A program made the translations under genes and the position numbers. From the NCBI GenBank assembly GCA_018267435.1, contig JAFDYM010000466.1:1-5369 (forward strand): a stretch of DNA of 5,369 nucleotides, in the 5' to 3' direction. Shown here piece by piece: positions 1 through 5,369 of this stretch. The notes beneath the pieces were generated by a model. It did no database searches, was not told where the DNA came from, and saw only the letters and a list, made by a program, of their open reading frames with translations. Every line of letters begins with the position of its first letter. Position 1 is the first letter of the stretch. Origin of the DNA: Bacteroidota bacterium. Lineage in GTDB: Bacteria > Bacteroidota > Bacteroidia > Chitinophagales > LD1.

Positions 1-2260
1 TACCACTAAACATCTTCAATGTTTCTACCCCCTTGCTGGTAGCTATCTTGGTAAGGTAAGTACCCTTGCCGAAAGTTGTATTGCTTATCTGCTTATGGTT
101 TACGCCGGGTACTACGTTCCAGCTATCGGTGTATACCAGTTTGCCGCCTAGGTCATATATCAGTATGGTAGCGGTTTCAGCATTATCGCTATATAGGTCT
201 ATAGCAAAGGTGCCGCTATTCGGGTTAGGGTATAGCGCAGCATTTAGCTGCTTGCCACTTGGTTTATCCAAGCCAGTATTTACCACATAGTCGGCGGCCA
301 TAATTACGGCGCGGTAGGCGTTTATTTTGCCATGGCCCCATAGGTTGTTGGTACTGCCTACTTCGGGTGCTAGGCCCGTAAAGTTATCCTTTATGGCAGT
401 TTCGGCTAGTATGGTGCGTACATCTTGCGGTGCTAGCTGTGGGTTAACCTGTAATAGCAAGGCTACTATACCCGCCGCTGCTGGCGACGACATAGAGGTG
501 CCTGACATTTGCGCCCAAGGATAGTTGCGGCCTTGAAAGTTGTATACGCTTGTTACCGATGTATAGTCCGAACCGTTGCTCATATAGCTACTATCATAGG
601 CGCTTACCGATGATAACACGCAGAAGCCCGGTGCTGCTATATCAGGCTTTACGCGGCCATCGGCGGTAGGGCCATGGCTGCTGAAAGGAGCCAATCTGCG
701 CAGCGGCGCATAGCTGCTGTATGATACGTTCAGGTTATTTACGCGCGTATACCTGTTTTTAGCAGTATAGCACGCCACCGATATTACCGACTCAGTTGCT
801 ACAAGGTCGGTAGTGGTTTGGTCGGTATTGCCATCTACTGCCCAGCTATAGCCATAATTTTCAAACTCGCCGAAGTAGCCGCTGCCATCGTACACATAAC
901 CGTTCCATATATTCAGTTCGCCAGCGGTGCTGGTAAGGGTTAGCAATAAGGTGTCGTTAGTGCGGCTATCTAGCCCAAAGTACATGCGCGGCTTACCGTT
1001 GTACTCGCTTATGGCGGTGGTTATGTTTACATAAGCCGTGTCGCCATCGGTGCCTATTAGTTTAAACTTATGCACTTGGTCATCTAGGCATACACGGCCT
1101 GAGCTTACTATAGTGTTGCCGCTCTTAAGGCTCATTTCGGCACAAAAACTCATGCCTGGTGCGCCCCATGCATCTAGCCATACTTGCTTGCTGCCAAGGT
1201 ATTCGTTAAAGGTAGGGAAAGTCTTTACCACCGTATCTTCACTTGTAAACTGCTTGTTGATGTGCAGGTTCAGCTCGCCGTTGTTACCCGCCGATAGCAC
1301 CATTACCTTACCATTGCCCGTCATATTGTTTACCGCCTGGCTAAACAATGAGCTACCATCGCGCGGACCTACCGGGCTGCCCCAGCTTAGATTGGCTACA
1401 GCTGGTTTGCCCTGTGCCGCCGCGTAGCTGTATATGTAGTTCAAGCCATCTAGTATATCCGATATACCCGTTCCTTGCCATTGTAGCGAGTCGGGCAGTA
1501 TGCTTACAAACACTAGGTCACTTTCGTATGCCATACCACGGTAGCGGATAGGTGCCGCAGTAGGGCTGCCATAGCCGCTGCCGCCGCTTATACCTGCTAC
1601 GTGTATGCCGTGGCTGTTGTACACACCATCGCACTGCGCAGCCATAAAGCCTGCGCTATCGGTCAACTCGTTGCCATAGTTAAAGCCGGTCGGAGGGGTG
1701 CCTGTTTTCTTTTCTTCCCACACCCTTTTTAATCTTAAATGCGAACCCGAAGTATCGTATAGGGTAGGGTGGGTATAGTCGAAGCCGCGGTCGATAATGC
1801 CTAGCACCACGCCTGCACCTGTGTAAGGCATGGCCAAGCCAATACCTGCATGTACCGAATCGACACGCGTTGACTTGCGCACCGAATCCAATGCCATGGC
1901 AACGGGTTCATCCAGTTCAATATACTCTATACCTTGCGTTTTTGTAAACGCCGCTACATCGTTTATGGGTATCATCACCGTCCATATATTGCCCGCCTTG
2001 GTGTTTACCTTTATGCCGCGGCTGTTCAGTTCGCCCTCGCTTAGGCCTGCGCCGGCCTTTATCACCGCACTCATGTACAGGCCCTCGTTAGTTTGGCGGT
2101 ATATGTAATTGTGCTGTATCTGCGCCTTGCCGTTCTCCTCCAGCTCGCTTAGGTACAGCTTGGTACGCGGACTTAACTTAGGTAGGGTAGAAGCAGTATT
2201 GTTTTGTGCAAAGGTATTGCCCGCTAGTAGCAGCAACAGCGCAGGTAGTAAATGTTTCAT
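1..2260 (-). CDS. Secreted subtilisin-like S8 serine protease with T9SS sorting domain (C-terminal end cut by window)
   Basis: One frame stays open from the ATG at 2260 to the left edge (753 complete codons). The start is followed by a signal peptide (MKHLLPALLLLLAGNTFA, cleavage probably after Ala18). Residues about 19-145 look like a propeptide. The S8 catalytic domain follows: Asp157 in IIDRGFDYTHP, His217 in NSHGIHVAG (Ile replaces the usual Thr of HGTH), oxyanion-hole Asn326 in SAGNNG, SSHGPTADGRVKPDIAAPG near 527-545, and the nucleophile Ser589 in SGTSMSSP. Asn326 to Ser589 is 263 residues against about 66 in subtilisin, because roughly 336-482 is an inserted, probably beta-rich domain. 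That insert resembles in position and pattern (VWLDAWG at 360-366) the jelly-roll of CspA-like S8 proteases (inference). A type A T9SS sorting domain starts at YPNP (677-680); its last strand is running at the edge, so few residues should be missing. Predicted role: exported, propeptide-activated endopeptidase, released or surface-anchored through T9SS. Substrate unknown. The S8 assignment is secure. Confidence 0.95.
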   Translation of the reverse strand, partial: MKHLLPALLLLLAGNTFAQNNTASTLPKLSPRTKLYLSELEENGKAQIQHNYIYRQTNEGLYMSAVIKAGAGLSEGELNSRGIKVNTKAGNIWTVMIPINDVAAFTKTQGIEYIELDEPVAMALDSVRKSTRVDSVHAGIGLAMPYTGAGVVLGIIDRGFDYTHPTLYDTSGSHLRLKRVWEEKKTGTPPTGFNYGNELTDSAGFMAAQCDGVYNSHGIHVAGISGGSGYGSPTAAPIRYRGMAYESDLVFVSILPDSLQWQGTGISDILDGLNYIYSYAAAQGKPAVANLSWGSPVGPRDGSSLFSQAVNNMTGNGKVMVLSAGNNGELNLHINKQFTSEDTVVKTFPTFNEYLGSKQVWLDAWGAPGMSFCAEMSLKSGNTIVSSGRVCLDDQVHKFKLIGTDGDTAYVNITTAISEYNGKPRMYFGLDSRTNDTLLLTLTSTAGELNIWNGYVYDGSGYFGEFENYGYSWAVDGNTDQTTTDLVATESVISVACYTAKNRYTRVNNLNVSYSSYAPLRRLAPFSSHGPTADGRVKPDIAAPGFCVLSSVSAYDSSYMSNGSDYTSVTSVYNFQGRNYPWAQMSGTSMSSPAAAGIVALLLQVNPQLAPQDVRTILAETAIKDNFTGLAPEVGSTNNLWGHGKINAYRAVIMAADYVVNTGLDKPSGKQLNAALYPNPNSGTFAIDLYSDNAETATILIYDLGGKLVYTDSWNVVPGVNHKQISNTTFGKGTYLTKIATSKGVETLKMFSG

Positions 2261-2298
2261 ATAGCTTGCAATATAGTAAAAGCAGATGTTTTTAGCCA

Positions 2299-2314
2299 CG
2301 AAGACGCGAAGACG
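2299..2314. repeat. Perfect tandem 8-mer CGAAGACG x2
   Basis: CGAAGACG occurs twice head to tail (2299-2306 and 2307-2314), preceded by TTTAGCCA and followed by a second short direct repeat (CGTTAA at 2313-2318 and 2320-2325). The stretch resembles the GCCACGAAGACACGAAG-type short intergenic repeats that I recall from many bacterial genomes; that family assignment is from memory and not tested. It lies about 40 bases upstream of the protease start codon. Function unknown. Confidence 0.5.
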
Positions 2315-2358
2315 TTAAGCGTTAATATTTGGGGCCATACTGTTGCGTGTTTCGCCTA

Positions 2359-2370
2359 CGATAGCTATCG
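2359..2370. repeat. Perfect 12-base palindrome CGATAGCTATCG
   Basis: CGATAGCTATCG is identical to its reverse complement and is flanked by CCTA on the left and GGGC on the right. A hairpin of this sequence needs a tight loop, so the central bases would probably be unpaired. Its outer bases, CGGGGC (2369-2374), are complementary to GCCCCG in the next palindrome (2392-2397). It could be a degenerate copy of a CCCCGATAGCTATCGGGG-like dispersed repeat, but only one copy is visible here. Confidence 0.55.
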
Positions 2371-2392
2371 GGGCGGTTGCGCGCTAGACCTG

Positions 2393-2408
2393 CCCCGACC
2401 TGTCGGGG
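2393..2408. repeat. GC-rich inverted repeat CCCCGAC-CT-GTCGGGG
   Basis: The arms CCCCGAC (2393-2399) and GTCGGGG (2402-2408) are perfectly complementary around a 2-base centre; a hairpin with a 6-base-pair stem and 4-base loop is more realistic. The stem is strong (five G-C pairs out of six). No T-run follows on either strand, so it is not a textbook terminator. It may act as a REP-like element or protect or attenuate the transcript between the two genes (inference). Confidence 0.6.
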
Positions 2409-2528
2409 GCCTACATACAGTGGGCATTTTATGCTTGGGTAGTAATAAGTTGTTACGCCAATACCTCGTCATTTAGCTTGCCTGCTAGTATGCCTTTCTC
2501 TAAATCGCCACTAGCTTAAAGTTGCCGC

Positions 2529-4151
2529 TTAGTTCTTTACAAACCTTTGCACCTGTCGAATACCTTTTGTGGTTTGCAGGTGCAAATAGTATATACCAGG
2601 CGCATAATTTGCAACAGAAATGTTAGCCGCGCTTTGCTCGGTCATTATTTTGCCTTGGGTATCTGTTATGGTTATGCTTTCTATCTCGTCGGTATTGTTT
2701 AATAGCCTTACCTGCAGTTTATCTAAAGTAGGGTTAGGGTACAGTTCCATAGCTTGGGTCTCCTTAATGGCACTTATACCTACTGGCGCATCGCCTAGGG
2801 TATACAGTTCTTCTCCTTCTTGCTCCAATCCTTTAAAGTAGATGTTGTTATTATAAGCCGTTATGCCCGTATTGGTAAAAATATAGGCTTCATTTGAAGG
2901 ATTGGCTGCCGACATAATCAGTTCAGTAGTATTAAGTGCAGGGTCGTGTACCCACAAGTCATTTACCGCAAACCCCTCTATGCCCGGTAAGCCATCGTAC
3001 TTTTGTAGAAAATAAAGCTTTCCGTTACAAGCTGTAAAATTGTATGGGGCAGTATAACTATTACCTCCTTCAAGGTTAGATACAAGCAACTGGGGGCTAC
3101 CTACATCGCCAACAGTTTTATATAATGCATAATGTAAACCCTGGCCTTGCCCTGGTACTATGCCTTTACTTTTACCGTAATAAATGTGGCCTGAGAAGTT
3201 TACCATATTATTCACAGAGTCAACAAGCTTTACGGTTCCTGCCGATGTTGCATTTGTAAGGTAGAGGTTTTGTATGGCTGGTGCCGATGGGCCACCTATG
3301 AAATACATTTTGCTATTGAACACACTAAGGGGACCTGGATTTGAACTAGTATTGCTGTACTCAAGGTTTTGAACTGTTGTTGTACCAGTGGCATCATCTA
3401 GTACCCAAAGTTCTCTACCCCAGTGGTTAGTTGCCGTGTAGTACAGTTTACCATTTATAACACTGAAGTTAGTCGGGTTCGAATTTCCTGCACCACTATT
3501 AATGTCTTGATACATAAAAGTACCACCTGCGGTACCGTCGCTTACAAACAGCTCTATACCATTTGAACCTTCGTATGCTGCGAAAAATATTCGATGATTA
3601 TATACTATATAGCTGTTATATCCGGCATATAATCCGCTTAATGTGTCAGGCCTAATATCGGCCACAAGTTGTGTGCCTAATGCTGTACCATCTGTAGCCC
3701 AAAGTTCGCTGCCATGTAGGCTATCAACCCCTCTAAAAAAGAGTTTGTTATTAGCTACAGCATAAATATCTATTACACCATTGCCTTTTGCGTTTATCTC
3801 TGCCAGTTGGGTTGTACCTGTAGGTGTACCATCTGTAACCCATAATTGGTCATAGTTGCTATTGTTTTTGGCTATAAAGTAGGTTTTGCCGTTGTATTCA
3901 TTGTAATCGCGCCCACCGTTGGTATTTAAAGAAATGGTGTTGCCAGGTGTACCATCGGTAACCCATGCGCTTAAGCCTGAACCGTCATTTGCAGTAAAAA
4001 ACAGTTTGCCATTGCATGCTTTTATCTCACTTATTTCAGCGCTGTTATTATTATTAATGTCTTTAACTACTACTGGTGCTTGTGCTTGGCATATACCGTG
4101 GTTATAGGTAAATAAGGCCAAAGCGCCACAAAAAATGTGCTTTAGTGTCAT
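2529..4151 (-). CDS. Secreted ELWxxDGT-repeat beta-propeller protein with T9SS sorting domain
   Basis: This is a complete 540-residue frame ending in TAA. A signal peptide covers about residues 1-23 (CQA, then QAP). The body is a chain of about nine repeats spaced 41-56 residues. Each has a hydrophobic strand such as NGKLFF or NGKLYY followed by the ELWxxDGT signature. The best copies are SAWVTDGT (61), QLWVTDGT (102), ELWATDGT (149) and ELFVSDGT (200). Later copies decay: ELWVLDDATGT (247), NLYLTNATSAGT (295), ALYKTVGDVGS (342), DLWVHDPALNT (398), ELYTLGD (448). Such repeats are thought to form propeller blades. No catalytic residues can be named. Residues 471-540 (YPNPTLDKL to the end, VQRFVKN) form a type A T9SS sorting domain, so the product should be exported and then released or anchored at the surface. 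The start has no Shine-Dalgarno sequence but an A-rich leader (AATAACCAAAAC). The gene is more AT-rich than both neighbours. Ligand and role are unknown; the family assignment is firm. Confidence 0.93.
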   Translation of the reverse strand: MTLKHIFCGALALFTYNHGICQAQAPVVVKDINNNNSAEISEIKACNGKLFFTANDGSGLSAWVTDGTPGNTISLNTNGGRDYNEYNGKTYFIAKNNSNYDQLWVTDGTPTGTTQLAEINAKGNGVIDIYAVANNKLFFRGVDSLHGSELWATDGTALGTQLVADIRPDTLSGLYAGYNSYIVYNHRIFFAAYEGSNGIELFVSDGTAGGTFMYQDINSGAGNSNPTNFSVINGKLYYTATNHWGRELWVLDDATGTTTVQNLEYSNTSSNPGPLSVFNSKMYFIGGPSAPAIQNLYLTNATSAGTVKLVDSVNNMVNFSGHIYYGKSKGIVPGQGQGLHYALYKTVGDVGSPQLLVSNLEGGNSYTAPYNFTACNGKLYFLQKYDGLPGIEGFAVNDLWVHDPALNTTELIMSAANPSNEAYIFTNTGITAYNNNIYFKGLEQEGEELYTLGDAPVGISAIKETQAMELYPNPTLDKLQVRLLNNTDEIESITITDTQGKIMTEQSAANISVANYAPGIYYLHLQTTKGIRQVQRFVKN

Positions 4152-4173
4152 GTTTTGGTTATTAGGTTCAATT

Positions 4174-4181
4174 CAAATGTA
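4174..4181 (-). promoter_or_regulatory. Predicted -7 element TACATTTG of the ELWxxDGT-repeat gene
   Basis: Read on the minus strand, this site is TACATTTG, a perfect match to the Bacteroidota -7 consensus TAnnTTTG. Transcription would begin a few bases further on, giving a leader of roughly 15-20 bases before the ATG at 4151. No good TTG or TTTG lies 17-23 bases upstream (the place at 19 bases reads TATT), so the -33 half is weak. The T-run there (A-run on the minus strand) may compensate. Confidence 0.5.
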
Positions 4182-4184
4182 ATA

Positions 4185-4196
4185 TTTTTTTAGTAT
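4185..4196. repeat. Direct repeat TTTTTTTAGTAT, copy 1
   Basis: The 12-mer TTTTTTTAGTAT is repeated exactly at 4309-4320, in the same orientation and 124 bases away. Both copies are preceded by AAT. Copy 1 lies immediately upstream of the leftward -7 element, and copy 2 lies 25 bases upstream of the prfB -33 element, so each flanks a promoter. Low complexity makes a chance match possible. Confidence 0.4.
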
Positions 4197-4308
4197 AGTT
4201 AATAGGTATTGCGTAGATTGTTAATGAATAAGTTTTGCTCACAGCTATTGTGTGTAATAGGGAAGCTAGGTCCCACAGTAAGGTCGTCACTGCCGCTAAG
4301 CAATCAAT

Positions 4309-4320
4309 TTTTTTTAGTAT
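4309..4320. repeat. Direct repeat TTTTTTTAGTAT, copy 2
   Basis: Second exact copy of the 12-mer at 4185-4196. Here it belongs to an 8-T run upstream of the predicted prfB promoter, where an AT-rich tract could work like an UP element (inference). Confidence 0.4.
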
Positions 4321-4345
4321 TTATTCCGCAGCTGGCACTATCACA

Positions 4346-4375
4346 TTGCCTAGTACCTACTTTCTATTACCTTAG
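4346..4375 (+). promoter_or_regulatory. Predicted prfB promoter (TTG - 19 bases - TACCTTAG)
   Basis: TTG at 4346-4348 is followed after exactly 19 bases by TACCTTAG (4368-4375). The latter matches the Bacteroidota -7 consensus TAnnTTTG at five of its six fixed positions. Spacing and elements fit the sigma-ABfr type of housekeeping promoter. A start about five bases downstream would leave a leader of only about 15 bases before the prfB ATG, with no Shine-Dalgarno sequence. Confidence 0.5.
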
Positions 4376-4395
4376 CCCTCTCAATTTCACAATCA

Positions 4396-5369
4396 ATGAC
4401 CGCAGAACACATCAACGATATAAAGAGCCGTTTAGAGGCCCTGAGGAGGTATCTTTGACATAGATAACCGCAAGCTGAAAGTGCAACAAGACGAGCACAC
4501 CAGCACCCACCCCGACTTTTGGAACAACCCTGCCAAGGCCGAGGAACTACTGAAGGAAATTAAGATAAACAAGATATGGATCGCCGCCTTCGACGACGCC
4601 TGGAAGGCATTGGAAGATGTGCAGGTAATGCGCGAGTTCTACGAAATGGGCGAAGCTACCGAGGCTGACCTCAAGCAGAGTTATGAGCAGGCACAAGCAG
4701 CCGCTAACGAGCTGGAGTTTCGTAGTACGCTGAACCAACCCGAAGACCAACTAAGCGCCATACTGGAAATAAACGCTGGCGCAGGCGGCACCGAAAGCTG
4801 CGACTGGGCACAGATGCTATTGCGCATGTACCTAATGTGGGCCGAAAGCCACGGGCATAAAATAACCGAGGTAGAGCGCACCGATGATGACGTGGCGGGC
4901 ATACGCTCGGTAAGCGTACAGATAGATGGCGACTTTGCTTTCGGTAACCTAAAGGGCGAAAACGGTGTGCACCGCTTGGTGCGTATATCGCCCTTCAATG
5001 CACAGGGCAAGCGGCAAACCAGCTTTGCCTCGGTGTTTGTGTACCCCGTAATAGATGATACCATCGAGATAAATGTGCCTGCATCGGAACTGGAGTGGGA
5101 CACCTTCCGCAGTAGTGGCGCGGGCGGACAGAACGTAAACAAGGTAGAAACGGCAGTGCGCCTAAAGCACATACCTACTGGTATAGTGGTTACTTGCCAA
5201 ATAACCCGAAGTCAGCACGATAACCGCGATAGGGCATTGCAAATGCTAAAGAGCAAGCTGTACGAGCGCGAACTGGAGAAACGCTACGAGGAGCGCGATA
5301 AGCTAGAGGGCACCAAAATGAAGATAGAGTGGGGCTCGCAGATACGTAACTATGTGCTGCACCCGTACA
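4396..5369 (+). CDS. prfB: Peptide chain release factor 2, with programmed +1 frameshift (C-terminal end cut by window)
   Basis: RF2 recognises UGA and UAA stop codons and triggers peptide release in the ribosomal peptidyl transferase centre. The ATG at 4396 opens a 20-codon frame (MTAEHINDIKSRLEALRRYL) closed by TGA at 4456-4458. Skipping T4456 continues in the +1 frame from GAC at 4457 for 304 codons to the right edge. Numbering through the shift, an N-terminal helical domain (about 1-105) leads to the conserved GAGGTESCDWAQM. Then come the RF2 anticodon-like tripeptide Ser198-Pro199-Phe200 (RISPF) and the catalytic Gly243-Gly244-Gln245 in SSGAGGQNVNKVETAVRL. SPF rather than PxT identifies RF2 and not RF1. 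The window stops after WGSQIRNYVLHPY at residue 324; E. coli RF2 has 365 residues, so about 40 are missing. The position two before the Gly of GAGGQ is Ser, where E. coli K-12 has Thr246. The start lacks a Shine-Dalgarno sequence (TTTCACAATCA precedes it). The interrupted frame is a known autoregulatory device, not a pseudogene. Confidence 0.97.
4444..4459 (+). promoter_or_regulatory. prfB programmed +1 ribosomal frameshift site
   Basis: The element reads AGG AGG TAT CTT TGA C in the zero frame. The internal Shine-Dalgarno-like AGGAGG (4444-4449) stands 3 bases before the slippery CTT (4453-4455), followed by the in-frame stop TGA (4456-4458) in the poor termination context TGAC. When RF2 is scarce, the stop is read slowly, tRNA-Leu slips from CUU to UUU and translation continues at GAC (4457). 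When RF2 is plentiful, a 20-residue peptide is released. The layout matches the E. coli prfB site (AGGGGG TAT CTT TGA C) except for one base in the Shine-Dalgarno part. Confidence 0.95.

Larger units (their letters stand above)
2261..2528. other. Structured intergenic spacer between the two minus-strand genes
   Basis: This 268-base spacer separates the stop of the ELWxxDGT-repeat gene from the start of the protease gene. I find no supported coding sequence or RNA gene in it. It contains a tandem 8-mer, two GC-rich palindromes (each listed separately) and a 6-base inverted repeat, GCTAGT at 2484-2489 with ACTAGC at 2510-2515, around a 20-base loop. None of these hairpins is followed by a T-tract on the minus strand, so no canonical intrinsic terminator can be named for the upstream gene. 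No convincing Bacteroidota promoter is visible just before the protease start either. The next weak match, TATATTG on the minus strand at 2275-2269, sits too close to the ATG and lacks a -33 element. Confidence 0.6.
4152..4395. other. Divergent intergenic promoter region
   Basis: This 244-base AT-rich spacer separates the leftward ELWxxDGT-repeat gene from rightward prfB. It holds one predicted promoter for each direction (listed separately) and two copies of TTTTTTTAGTAT. The two promoters are about 165 bases apart and do not overlap. I see no hairpin with a T-tract, tRNA or small gene here. The open frame beginning near 4209 overlaps prfB and resembles nothing. Confidence 0.6.

Noticed and set aside
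1038..1427. 129-codon open frame on the plus strand
   Set aside because: Antisense to the S8 protease catalytic domain; Leu/Pro/Ser-rich translation typical of a shadow frame.
2269..2275. TATATTG (minus strand) as the protease -7 promoter element
   Set aside because: One base short of TAnnTTTG, only 8 bases from the ATG, and no TTG at the right distance upstream.
2291..2410. CRISPR array or mobile-element ends
   Set aside because: The repeats are 8-16 bases, two copies at most, without regular spacers, terminal inverted repeats or a transposase gene nearby.
2252..2476. Plus-strand 74-codon frame through the spacer
   Set aside because: It starts inside the protease start region on the other strand and runs through the tandem repeat and palindromes; no recognisable protein and no promoter.
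2484..2515. Inverted repeat GCTAGT / ACTAGC as terminator of the ELWxxDGT gene
   Set aside because: Only 6 base pairs around a 20-base loop, with no T-tract on the minus strand.
4396..4458. prfB as a broken gene: a 21-codon frame ended by TGA, followed by a long frame in another phase
   Set aside because: The stop sits in the classical RF2 recoding signal and the downstream frame keeps all RF2 motifs, so it is programmed frameshifting, not a pseudogene or sequencing error.
4209..4463. Plus-strand 84-codon frame before prfB
   Set aside because: It needs a TTG start, covers the predicted promoter and the prfB start in another phase, and matches nothing known.
4681..5172. 163-codon open frame on the minus strand
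   Set aside because: It lies wholly antisense to conserved RF2 sequence, and its translation has no domain-like pattern.

Overview
The window looks like a stretch of a Bacteroidota chromosome, most likely Chitinophagia or a relative (the class is an inference). Two secreted proteins carry type IX secretion system (T9SS) type A C-terminal sorting domains with the YPNP motif. Promoters fit the Bacteroidota pattern TTG ... TAnnTTTG, and no start codon has an upstream Shine-Dalgarno sequence. Codon use in the outer genes favours ATA, CTA and GTA.

Layout. Positions 2260 down to 1 (minus strand) hold one uninterrupted reading frame for a subtilisin-like (S8) serine protease. It has a signal peptide, a propeptide, a complete Asp-His-Asn-Ser active site, an inserted domain of about 150 residues inside the catalytic domain, and a T9SS sorting domain. 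Its last few codons lie beyond the left edge. Positions 2261-2528 are a 268-base spacer with a short tandem repeat and two GC-rich palindromes that can also pair with each other. Positions 4151-2529 (minus) hold a complete 540-residue ELWxxDGT-repeat protein, probably a secreted beta-propeller, also with a T9SS sorting domain. It is clearly more AT-rich than its neighbours. Positions 4152-4395 are a divergent promoter region. From 4396 to the right edge (plus) runs prfB, peptide chain release factor 2. It is split by an in-frame TGA at codon 21 and carries the classical programmed +1 frameshift signal (AGGAGG, then TAT CTT TGA C). About 40 C-terminal residues are cut off by the window.

How the parts relate. 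The two minus-strand genes are neighbours in the same direction and both encode predicted T9SS cargo, but the 268-base structured spacer argues against tight co-transcription. prfB is a housekeeping gene transcribed divergently from them, with its own predicted promoter and translational autoregulation. I see no new defence or mobile system here. The most informative element is the prfB recoding site in a lineage that generally does not use Shine-Dalgarno initiation; the structured spacer and the domain architecture of the protease come next.
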